A stretch of DNA of 5,216 nt, taken from JANDLT01 sp041743485. GTDB lineage: Bacteria > Acidobacteriota > Blastocatellia > Pyrinomonadales > Pyrinomonadaceae. The notes beneath the pieces are model-generated. The model saw only the letters and a program-made list of their open reading frames with translations. It ran no database searches and was not told the origin of the DNA. The stretch spans positions 1 to 5,216 of the forward strand of contig JBGTMR010000311.1 in the NCBI GenBank assembly GCA_041743485.1, in the 5' to 3' direction. A program made the position numbers and the translations under genes. The stretch's first letter is position 1. Every line of letters starts with the position of its first letter. Below, one piece after another: positions 1 through 5,216 of the stretch.

Positions 1-723
1 TGTGATTTCAAAGGTGAGCGCGTGCTTATCACGACCGGAGCGACGCGCGAAGCGATTGACCCCGTGCGTTTCATCTCGAACCATTCATCGGGACGCATGG
101 GCTTCGCTCTCGCCCAAGCCGCCCACGCACGCGGCGCACACGTCACTGTTATCGCGGGCATCACAAGCGTCGTCGCGCCCGCCGGAATACAAGTTGAGCC
201 TGTCGCGTCCGGTGAAGAAATGCATCGTGCCGTGATGAACCACATCGAACACAGCACAGTGTTCATCGCCGCCGCCGCTGTCGCCGATTATCGCCCGCAA
301 ACAATCGCCGCCCACAAAATCAAGAAGAACGGCGACCGCACCTTGACGCTTCATTTAGAGCCGACGATTGATATTTTAGCGAGTGTTGCCGCACACACTT
401 CGCGCTCGACGAACGATTTGATTGTCGCCGGATTTGCCGCCGAAACGTCCGACCTCATCGCCCACGCCCGCACCAAACTCAAAGCTAAGAATCTCGACTT
501 AATCGTCGCCAATGATGTGACACGCGAAGGCGCGGGCTTTAATCACGATACCAACATCGTCACGCTCATCGCGCGCGACCGCGTTGATTCGCCGCGTGAA
601 ATTCCCCGACTGTCAAAGCTCGAAACCGCGCATCGCGTGCTTGATGAAATCCGCCGTTTGCGCCGCGACGTGTATCCGGCGAACTCGATTGATGACGCTA
701 AAATCTACGCCCAATCTTCCTAA
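1..723 (+). CDS. coaBC: Phosphopantothenate-cysteine ligase half of bifunctional CoaBC (5' end outside window)
   Basis: The frame is open from the first base and stops with TAA at 721-723, leaving 240 visible residues. They match the C-terminal CoaB domain of Dfp/CoaBC, which joins 4'-phosphopantothenate to cysteine using CTP; the flavin-dependent decarboxylase half (CoaC) would lie upstream. Seen directly: the nucleotide-binding start RVLITTGATRE (codons 7-17), PVRFISNHSSGRMG (codons 21-34) with the conserved Arg23 and Asn27 four residues apart as in E. coli Arg206/Asn210, AAVADYRP around codons 92-99, and KIKK at codons 106-109, whose first lysine matches the catalytic Lys289 of E. coli. 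The C-terminus (KLETAHRVLDEIRR) is normal for the family and nothing looks broken. The next gene starts 34 bases downstream, so co-transcription is likely. A stand-alone CoaB cannot be excluded because the start is not visible, but the sequence enters mid-frame exactly where the linker between the two halves would be. Confidence 0.95.
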   Translation, partial: CDFKGERVLITTGATREAIDPVRFISNHSSGRMGFALAQAAHARGAHVTVIAGITSVVAPAGIQVEPVASGEEMHRAVMNHIEHSTVFIAAAAVADYRPQTIAAHKIKKNGDRTLTLHLEPTIDILASVAAHTSRSTNDLIVAGFAAETSDLIAHARTKLKAKNLDLIVANDVTREGAGFNHDTNIVTLIARDRVDSPREIPRLSKLETAHRVLDEIRRLRRDVYPANSIDDAKIYAQSS

Positions 724-757
724 CGCCCGACTCACAACATCAATCGAAAATCTTACG

Positions 758-1921
758 ATGACCGATTCACCCGACCACAAACAGGCTTTGCAATCTCTCG
801 TCGCTGATGTCCTTGAACACGTCACATACTTGCGCGAACTCGGTGTTTCCCTCGTCAACGCGGAGCATTTAACTTCCACCGAAACAACGGTTGATGCGGA
901 AGTTCAAAAGGCTTCACCGCGCAGTGAACGACCCGAACGCGACGCCGTAAAATCCCCTCTGCCGCCGTCACTCACACGCCACGCCAACGAAGCCGCGCGT
1001 CGCGCGTCATTGCCGCCATCACCTTCTTCATCATCACCGCCATCTTCTCCGTTACCACCGTTATCATCGCTTTCATCATTGCCCGCACCGCCCGCATCAA
1101 GCGATGCAGCCCGCAGTGCGCGTGTCGTGCTGCCTCAAGCACCGCGCCCGTCATCAACTTCGCCGTCACCAACTCAATCTGAAAACACCGTCATGCCAAA
1201 CAAGAACAATCAGGGTCAAACGAACAATGTAAAACCGCTTCCGCAAGACACACTTTTCGGTGAAATCAAGCCCGCCGATACGGAAAGCCTACCGCGCACG
1301 GATGAAACTCTCGACGACATACGCCGCGACATAGGCGACTGCACGCGCTGCCCACTCTTTGAAGGACGCAACCAAATCGTCCACAGCGAAGGCAATAATC
1401 GGGCGCGTTTGATGTTCGTCGGTGAAGCACCAGGCGCGGACGAAGACGCTTCCGGTCATCCGTTCGTAGGACGCGCCGGACAGCTTCTCAGCAAAATCAT
1501 CGAAGCCATCGGCTTAAAACGCGAAGACGTTTTTATAGGCAACGTCAATCGTTGTCGCCCGCCGCAAAACCGCACGCCGACGGGTGATGAAGCCAAAACA
1601 TGCAAGCCGTTCTTAATGCGTGAAATCGCCATCGTCCAACCCGATGTCGTCGTCGTTATGGGCAACACCGCGCTTCACAATCTGCTTGACACGAAAGAAG
1701 GCATCACGAAAGTGCGCGGCACGTTCCGCGATTACAAAGGCGTCAAAGTCATGCCGACGTTTCATCCCGCGTACCTCTTGCGCGACCCGTCGAAGAAACG
1801 CGAAACGTGGGAAGACATGAAAACCGTGCGCGATTATTTACAGAAAAATCCGCGTCGCAATGACCTACCGGAAGCCGAAGCCCAGACCGAACTCGGACTC
1901 GAACGACGCGACGCACAGTAA
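758..1921 (+). CDS. udg: Family 4 (4Fe-4S) uracil-DNA glycosylase with long Ser/Pro-rich N-terminal extension
   Basis: This 387-residue protein should excise uracil from DNA in base excision repair in the cytoplasm. The catalytic domain (about 185-362) carries all family 4 marks: cluster cysteines C195 and C198 (CTRC), C266 (NRCRPP) and C282, with 15 residues between the last two; the GEAPGADED motif at 222-230; SGHPFVGRAGQLL at 232-244 with the uracil-stacking Phe236; and the HPAYLLR motif with His336. Family members are usually about 200-250 residues. The extra length is an N-terminal helix (1-35, ending LRELGV), a low-complexity Ser/Pro/Ala linker (about 65-145), and a short LFGEIKP segment near 166. 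The reading frame is open back to an ATG at 584, but that lies inside coaBC and gives an unconvincing leader. ATG 758 precedes a plausible helix and leaves a 34-base gap. No clear Shine-Dalgarno is seen (an ATG at 692 is a weaker alternative). The next gene is a diverged paralogue 13 bases on. Confidence 0.93.
   Translation: MTDSPDHKQALQSLVADVLEHVTYLRELGVSLVNAEHLTSTETTVDAEVQKASPRSERPERDAVKSPLPPSLTRHANEAARRASLPPSPSSSSPPSSPLPPLSSLSSLPAPPASSDAARSARVVLPQAPRPSSTSPSPTQSENTVMPNKNNQGQTNNVKPLPQDTLFGEIKPADTESLPRTDETLDDIRRDIGDCTRCPLFEGRNQIVHSEGNNRARLMFVGEAPGADEDASGHPFVGRAGQLLSKIIEAIGLKREDVFIGNVNRCRPPQNRTPTGDEAKTCKPFLMREIAIVQPDVVVVMGNTALHNLLDTKEGITKVRGTFRDYKGVKVMPTFHPAYLLRDPSKKRETWEDMKTVRDYLQKNPRRNDLPEAEAQTELGLERRDAQ
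1011..1099 (+). repeat. Low-complexity trinucleotide-rich tract inside the glycosylase gene
   Basis: This stretch is built of interspersed CAT, CAC, TCA, CCG and TCT triplets with almost no purine-rich codons on the plus strand. It encodes the Ser/Pro/Leu run around residues 85-114 of the glycosylase. It is an imperfect triplet tract, not a clean microsatellite. The pattern fits a disordered linker whose length could change by slippage without shifting the frame. An open frame on the opposite strand here is rich in Met and Val and is a by-product of the tract. Confidence 0.6.
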
Positions 1922-1949
1922 TGATGAACGATAAATGATGAGTGATGAA
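1922..1949 (+). repeat. Four degenerate 7-base repeats spanning the start of the second glycosylase gene
   Basis: Immediately after the upstream stop codon the sequence reads as four consecutive heptamers: TGATGAA, CGATAAA, TGATGAG, TGATGAA. They fit a loose YGAYRAA consensus. Neighbouring units agree at 5, 4 and 6 of 7 positions, and the first and last are identical. The array fills the 13-base gap and runs through the likely start codon at 1935 or 1938. A similar array lies at the start of the SDR gene at the other end of the window. The unit is short and degenerate, so chance cannot be excluded from one window. Confidence 0.5.
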
Positions 1950-2555
1950 CACAGGGAACAATCGTCGCTTTTCGGTGTTGACGCGCCGTTAATCGAGAGC
2001 CGCGAAACGCTCGCCGACATCAACCGCGAGATGACGGAGCGCGCCCTTTTGTACCCCGAAATCAAAGACCGTCCGTTGATGTTCGGTGAAGGCGAAACCA
2101 ACATCAAACTCGCCCTCGTCGGTGAATCGCCGTCGCCACCCGACATAGGTTCTGGTCATCTATTCACGGGACCGTCCGGCGATTTACTCGACCGCATACT
2201 CGCCGCGATAAACCTCACGCGCAAAAATCTATACATCACGAACACGATAAAAATGGTTTGCTCCGGCGAAGAAATCACCCCGTCCGTTCTATCTTTCTTC
2301 ACGCCATACCTTCACCGCGAACTCGCCGTCGTGCGAGCGCGCATCATCATCGCGTCCGGCAACACGCCGACCAAAGCTTTGCTTAATTCCAAAAAAGGCA
2401 TCACGCAAATGCGCGGCGAGTTTCACAATTATAACGGCGCGCAACTGATGCCGATGTTCAATCCCGCGTATCTCCTGCGCGACCCGACCAAGAAGCGCGA
2501 AGTTTGGGAAGACATGAAAAAGGTGCGCGATTTGTACAACTCGCTGAAAGATTAA
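1935..2555 (+). CDS. Diverged uracil-DNA glycosylase superfamily protein lacking Fe-S cysteines and the motif histidine
   Basis: This 206-residue protein aligns along its whole length with residues about 165-362 of the upstream family 4 glycosylase, starting at the shared LFG segment. It lacks the N-terminal helix and Ser/Pro linker. Against the neighbour, C195 and C198 become R36 and L39, and C282 becomes F122. The only cysteine, C109 (MVCSGEE), sits near but two residues off the position of C266. GEAPGADED becomes GESPSPPDI (63-71), and HPAYLLR becomes NPAYLLR with Asn176 for His. The fold core appears retained: SGHLFTGPSGDLL (73-85) keeps the stacking Phe77, and the C-terminal segment PAYLLRDP-KKRE-WEDMK-VRD is nearly unchanged. 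The frame is intact with normal codon use, so it is not an obvious pseudogene. ATG 1935 and ATG 1938 are both possible starts; no Shine-Dalgarno is visible, so coupling to the upstream stop is likely. A 4Fe-4S cluster is unlikely, and activity or altered specificity cannot be told from sequence. It ends at a strong terminator. Confidence 0.85.
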   Translation: MMSDEHREQSSLFGVDAPLIESRETLADINREMTERALLYPEIKDRPLMFGEGETNIKLALVGESPSPPDIGSGHLFTGPSGDLLDRILAAINLTRKNLYITNTIKMVCSGEEITPSVLSFFTPYLHRELAVVRARIIIASGNTPTKALLNSKKGITQMRGEFHNYNGAQLMPMFNPAYLLRDPTKKREVWEDMKKVRDLYNSLKD

Positions 2556-2666
2556 ACGCTTAAAAAAATAACGACATACAAAAAGTATTGGCGTTGGAAA
2601 CAAAAGACTCACATTGACGTGGTGTCCGCTCGCCCAAAATGGATAAAGTCGAGCTAAAACCAAAAA

Positions 2667-2699
2667 GCAAAAAGCCCGCCGATTGAGCGGGCTTTTTGC
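2667..2699. terminator. Strong bidirectional rho-independent terminator between convergent genes
   Basis: A perfect 13-bp inverted repeat: GCAAAAAGCCCGC at 2667-2679 pairs with GCGGGCTTTTTGC at 2687-2699 around a 7-base loop (CGATTGA). The GC-rich core is flanked by five A's on the left and five T's on the right, so on either strand the hairpin is followed by a U-run. It lies 111 bases after the stop of the second glycosylase gene and 29 bases beyond the stop of the minus-strand FecR gene, so it should end both transcripts. Confidence 0.92.
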
Positions 2700-2728
2700 C
2701 TGTTGAACATCGTCAGTTTATCAACCCT

Positions 2729-3883
2729 TTATTGGTCAATCGGACGTGCTTTTCTCATCGGCATAGAGTCGCCGCCGCGCGAAGGAAACGAACGCGGTGC
2801 GGATTCGGGCGAACGCGAAGGCGCGCTTTCCGGCGAACGTCCGCGACCACCGAAGTCTCTGCCCGACGGATTCGCTCTCGTCGTACCACCATCGGAGGAA
2901 TTCGGGTTTGAACCGCCTGAACCATTACCAGCCGAATTATTGCCGCCGCGAGTCGGATACGGATAATAGCCGCCCCTACCGTAGCCATATCCATAGCCAG
3001 TCCACAGATAGTTGCGGTAACTGCTGCCGTAAGGCGACGACCATCCGGCATAGAACGGCAAGAAGGCATAGCTTCCGGTGAAGCCGTCGCGCACCCACAA
3101 ACCGAAAGCCGAACGATTGCGCGCAAACAAACTATCGGCTGAGAGACCCGCCAGCGTGGTGCGTAAAGTTCTGCGCTGAATCTTGCGGTTATTGATTGCG
3201 ACCTGCTCAGCGCGCTGTTTGCTCCATAATTCAAACTCGGAAACGTCTTTCTTCGCAAGCTTGGCGACCATCGCCCCCGTTCCGCTATTGCCGCCGACCG
3301 TCGCTTGATTGTTACCTTTGATTGTTACAGGCGGATTGAGCGCGAGTTGCGCTCTGCCTTTGCGAACCGCGACGTTGGTTGAACCGTCCGGGGCGACCGT
3401 GATGCGATAAATCCCGCTTCGCAAAAGCGAGACAACCGTGCGCGGTGTACCGACTTTCATAAGTCCTTCGTCATCGCTCACGCCGCTCGCTTCGACGAGA
3501 ATCGTGCCGCTCATCACATCGAATTGCAGTTCATCAGCCGCGCTTTTGAATGCGATTTGTGTATTCTCTGCGACGCGCAAAAACGAACCGGGCATTAACA
3601 ACACTTCGAGTCTTCCGGTCGCTCCGGTGCTGACGACATCACCGCTATCGAGGGCGTCGCGCGAAGTGAGGATGTGATTATCGCGTCCGCCCGCGCGTGA
3701 CAAACGTACATCGCCGGAAACGAAGTTGATGCCGCCCGCTTTTGCCGAAACAACGTAAGGGGAATTATTCTGCGCGGCGACTTGATTAACGGAGGCGTGC
3801 GCGAACAGAAAGGCGCACGCCAAAGCCAAACATAGGCTTAGACTGCGATTCGGGTTAGGGTTTTGTCGAAGATGTCGTAACAT
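2729..3883 (-). CDS. Secreted FecR-domain protein with Gly/Tyr-rich C-terminal tail
   Basis: A 384-residue exported protein. The N-terminus has a basic region, a hydrophobic stretch (about 15-30) and a signal peptidase-like site near VAA-Q (37/38). A FecR-type beta-rich domain follows at about 50-180, with the typical DALDSGDVVSTGATGRLEV, LMPGSFLRVAENTQI and GSTNVAVRKGRAQL elements. A segment with the pattern EFELWSKQRAEQ (216-227) is often seen in such proteins, then a Gly/Tyr-rich stretch (289-314), a Gly/Asn/Ser linker, and an Arg/Ser/Pro tail with two copies of RSPESAP (349-355, 357-363). It lacks the cytoplasmic N-terminal region and transmembrane helix of the iron-dicitrate anti-sigma regulator FecR, so that role should not be assumed; the function is unknown and probably structural or envelope-related. 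The frame extends upstream to 4045, but ATG 3883 is chosen because the signal peptide begins there and AGAGGAG lies 10 bases before it. It is divergent to the OmpA-type gene and convergent with the glycosylase block. Confidence 0.82.
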   Translation of the reverse strand: MLRHLRQNPNPNRSLSLCLALACAFLFAHASVNQVAAQNNSPYVVSAKAGGINFVSGDVRLSRAGGRDNHILTSRDALDSGDVVSTGATGRLEVLLMPGSFLRVAENTQIAFKSAADELQFDVMSGTILVEASGVSDDEGLMKVGTPRTVVSLLRSGIYRITVAPDGSTNVAVRKGRAQLALNPPVTIKGNNQATVGGNSGTGAMVAKLAKKDVSEFELWSKQRAEQVAINNRKIQRRTLRTTLAGLSADSLFARNRSAFGLWVRDGFTGSYAFLPFYAGWSSPYGSSYRNYLWTGYGYGYGRGGYYPYPTRGGNNSAGNGSGGSNPNSSDGGTTRANPSGRDFGGRGRSPESAPSRSPESAPRSFPSRGGDSMPMRKARPIDQ

Positions 3884-3923
3884 GATTTTGTCGCTCCTCT
3901 GGAAAATCTGAAAGGAAACTGTA
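3884..3923. promoter_or_regulatory. 40-base divergent start region with a ribosome binding site on each strand
   Basis: This is the whole gap between two divergent start codons. The minus-strand FecR gene has AGAGGAG (plus positions 3894-3900), 10 bases before its ATG. The plus-strand OmpA gene has AAAGGAAA (3911-3918) with GGA 7 bases before its ATG. These sites use up most of the gap, so the promoters must sit partly or wholly inside the opposite coding regions. A weak minus-strand candidate is ATGACA (3946-3951) and TCCATT (3923-3928) with 17 bases between; the -10 match is poor. No convincing plus-strand promoter was found. Confidence 0.6.
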
Positions 3924-4451
3924 ATGGAATTTCGTCGCAAACTTTTGTCATTCACGGCGGCTTTCACGGTTGTGTTTGGCGTGATTATAAGCGGCGCGGC
4001 ACAAACGGGCAATGGCGGCAACAGAGTCGGCAACGATGAAGTCAAGCGAAGCTATACGATTGAGAATAACGAGCTAAAGTTGCCCGCCCCCGTCGCCTTT
4101 GTCGCGGGCAGCGATGAACTTAAACCCGAAAGCGACAAAGCCGTTGAGCATGTCAAAAACTTTCTCAACGACAAACCATACATCACGCTGCTTCGTATCG
4201 AAGGACACTATGACACAGACAGTGACGAAGGCGACGCGGTGAGTCAAGCCTTGAGCGAAAAACGCGCGCTGGCAGTTGTCCGCAAACTCGTCTCACAAGG
4301 CATCCTCTGTGAACGTTTATTAGCCGTCGGCTTCGGTGCGACCAAACCCGTTGTTGCGCCGGAAGCACCCGACGCGAAAGCGAAAAACACGCGCCTCGCT
4401 TTTGTAATGGCGACGATGCGAAACCCGCGCCATCGGCGGGCTTCCGGTTGA
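3924..4451 (+). CDS. Exported OmpA-family peptidoglycan-binding domain protein
   Basis: A 175-residue protein with a signal peptide (MEFRRKLLSF start, hydrophobic 8-24, likely cleavage after GAA at 26) and one OmpA C-terminal domain (about 52-165). This domain binds the diaminopimelate of peptidoglycan in the periplasm. Visible motifs are the opening PVAFVAGSDELKPES, IEGHYDTDSDEGD (92-104) in place of the usual GHTD-x2-G, QALSEKRALAVVRKLVSQGI (108-127) with the conserved Arg114, LLAVGFGATKPV, and NTRLAFVM in place of NRRVEF. The Asp-to-Arg spacing is two residues longer than usual if Asp97 is the ligand, and normal if Asp99 is. There is no beta-barrel and no lipobox cysteine, so it is a soluble periplasmic or loosely wall-bound protein rather than an OmpA porin or Pal. 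The start is supported by AAAGGA upstream and by the signal peptide. The last nine residues (NPRHRRASG) extend past the domain and are encoded by a GC-rich hairpin-like sequence. Confidence 0.86.
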   Translation: MEFRRKLLSFTAAFTVVFGVIISGAAQTGNGGNRVGNDEVKRSYTIENNELKLPAPVAFVAGSDELKPESDKAVEHVKNFLNDKPYITLLRIEGHYDTDSDEGDAVSQALSEKRALAVVRKLVSQGILCERLLAVGFGATKPVVAPEAPDAKAKNTRLAFVMATMRNPRHRRASG

Positions 4452-4531
4452 CGGCGGCGGCAAAGTCGCGGGCGATTCATATCAAAAATAGAAGACGTGG
4501 TTCAATGTCAGAAGAAAGTCCACCGCCATTT

Positions 4532-4603
4532 AACTTTGAACTTTGAGCATCAAAACATTGAACGAAAGCACATCACGACAAATGACCAACGACAAAAATG
4601 AAC
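4532..4603 (+). repeat. Degenerate 7-base repeats in the spacer and start of the SDR gene
   Basis: The spacer contains AACTTTG twice in tandem (4532-4545), a degenerate stretch, then CGACAAA (4576-4582), TGACCAA (4583-4589) and CGACAAA (4590-4596), all in register at 7 bases. The last three fit the YGAYRAA pattern (one with C at the fifth position) seen at 1922-1949, and they overlap the predicted ATG at 4582. The rest of the spacer (4452-4531) shows no gene, terminator or clear promoter. Confidence 0.45.
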
Positions 4604-5216
4604 ATCCTTTTCCGCCGGAACTCATGCGCGGGCAAACGGCAGTCATCACCGGAGCGTCACGCGGCATCGGGCGCGCGACCGCGCTTCGCTTCGCCCAAGC
4701 CGGAGCTAACGTGTGCATCAATTATCTAAAAGACGAAGCCGCCGCCGAAGAAGTCGCACGGTTGTGTCGCGCTTACGATGTCGAAGCCATGACGGTGCGC
4801 GCCGATGTCGCGCGACTCGAAGAAGCCGAGAGAATGATTGAAACATGCGTCCGGCATTTCAATCGGGTTGATGTGTTGGTGGCGAACGCCGGAATTTGGG
4901 AAGGCGCGCCTGTGGACGCGATGAGCGAAGATTTATGGGAGCGCGTCATCAATGCCAATCTCAAAGGAACATGGACGGTGTGCAGCGCGGTTGTTCCGGT
5001 GATGAGAAAACACAAACGCGGTTCAATCGTCGTCGTCAGTTCGACCGCCGGACAACGCGGCGAAGCGAATTATTCAAACTACGCGGCATCCAAAGGCGGA
5101 CAGATAAGTTTCACTAAATCCCTTGCCGTCGAACTCGCCCCGCACATCCGGGTCAACAGCGTCGCTCCCGGTTGGGTTGATACGGGAATGAACGACGACG
5201 TTTTCACCGCCGATGA
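4582..5216 (+). CDS. SDR-family NAD(P)-dependent oxidoreductase, FabG-like (3' end outside window)
   Basis: A classical short-chain dehydrogenase/reductase, 211 residues visible of an expected 250-265. Motifs in order: the cofactor-binding TGASRGIG at 23-30, Asp75 (RADV) expected at the adenine ring, NAG at 102-104, the catalytic tetrad Asn126 (NANLKG), Ser154 (VVSS), Tyr167 and Lys171 (YAASK), and VAPGWVDTGM at 194-203. The frame is open to the window edge and nothing is damaged. ATG 4582 gives a 15-residue hydrophilic lead (MTNDKNEHPFPPEL) before the fold; ATG 4624 would begin directly at MRGQTAVITG and is possible. No strong Shine-Dalgarno precedes either. The substrate cannot be read from sequence: 3-oxoacyl-ACP reductase (FabG) is the closest general match, but many SDRs with other substrates look the same. 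The preceding 130-base spacer and the lack of a nearby terminator leave open whether it is transcribed with the OmpA-type gene. Confidence 0.94.
   Translation, partial: MTNDKNEHPFPPELMRGQTAVITGASRGIGRATALRFAQAGANVCINYLKDEAAAEEVARLCRAYDVEAMTVRADVARLEEAERMIETCVRHFNRVDVLVANAGIWEGAPVDAMSEDLWERVINANLKGTWTVCSAVVPVMRKHKRGSIVVVSSTAGQRGEANYSNYAASKGGQISFTKSLAVELAPHIRVNSVAPGWVDTGMNDDVFTAD

Noticed and set aside
584..757. Upstream extension of the first glycosylase reading frame to an ATG at 584
   Set aside because: It lies mostly inside the coaBC coding region in another frame, and its residues look like shadow translation; ATG 758 begins a plausible helix.
972..1172. Met/Val-rich minus-strand frame opposite the Ser/Pro linker
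   Set aside because: Its composition is explained by the triplet-rich tract on the plus strand.
1935..2555. Identification of the second glycosylase as UdgX
   Set aside because: UdgX keeps the iron-sulfur cysteines and has a characteristic KRRIH loop; neither is present here.
2614..2647. Promoter-like TTGACG followed by AT-rich sequence in the convergent spacer
   Set aside because: No acceptable -10 box lies at normal spacing, and no gene starts downstream on the plus strand before the terminator.
2289..2663. Minus-strand 124-residue open frame opposite the second glycosylase
   Set aside because: It is antisense to a well-supported gene, has no recognisable domain, and no ribosome binding site was noticed.
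2755..3258. Second minus-strand open frame (167 residues) inside the FecR gene
   Set aside because: It is a shifted frame of the real gene, with an Arg/Ala/Val-rich composition typical of GC-rich shadow frames.
3305..3328. 11-base direct repeat TTGATTGTTAC, two copies 13 bases apart
   Set aside because: It sits inside the FecR coding region, the copies fall in different frames, and it encodes an ordinary stretch (VTIKGNNQ); probably chance or a minor duplication.
2729..3883. Iron-dicitrate anti-sigma regulator FecR
   Set aside because: There is no cytoplasmic N-terminal domain or inner-membrane helix other than the signal peptide, and no sigma factor or receptor gene nearby.
3884..4045. Upstream extension of the FecR gene frame to 4045
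   Set aside because: It overlaps the OmpA-type gene, and the signal peptide and a good AGAGGAG site mark ATG 3883 as the start.

Overview
This window looks like ordinary chromosomal DNA from a moderately GC-rich Gram-negative bacterium. A secreted FecR-domain protein and an OmpA-type peptidoglycan-binding protein, both with signal peptides, point to a cell with an outer membrane. The combination of coaBC followed by a family 4 uracil-DNA glycosylase with a long N-terminal extension, a FecR protein with a Gly/Tyr-rich tail, and short degenerate intergenic repeats is reminiscent of Acidobacteriota (Blastocatellia-like). That placement is from general recall and was not tested.

Layout. (1) Positions 1-2555, plus strand: the 3' part of coaBC (the CoaB ligase half), then two adjacent members of the uracil-DNA glycosylase superfamily. 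The gaps are 34 and 13 bases, so one transcript is likely. The first glycosylase (758-1921) keeps the four cysteines and the catalytic motifs of family 4. The second (1935-2555) is clearly its relative but has lost the iron-sulfur cysteines and the motif histidine. (2) A strong bidirectional terminator at 2667-2699 separates this block from a convergent minus-strand gene. (3) Positions 2729-4451: a FecR-domain secreted protein (minus) and an OmpA-domain protein (plus), transcribed divergently from a gap of only 40 bases. (4) Positions 4452-4581: a short spacer with degenerate 7-base repeats. (5) From 4582 to the window end: an SDR (FabG-like) oxidoreductase, cut by the window edge.

How the genes relate. 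CoaBC makes 4'-phosphopantetheine for coenzyme A. The first glycosylase removes uracil from DNA in base excision repair. The cysteine-free paralogue may assist it, have a changed specificity, or be a non-catalytic DNA-binding relic. The FecR and OmpA proteins are both predicted to act outside the inner membrane and may share regulation through their common start region.

No mobile element, CRISPR array, tRNA or rRNA was seen. The most interesting signals are the degenerate glycosylase paralogue, with a 3' segment almost identical at DNA level to its neighbour, and the 7-base periodic arrays that run into the start codons of two genes. No complete novel system is evident.
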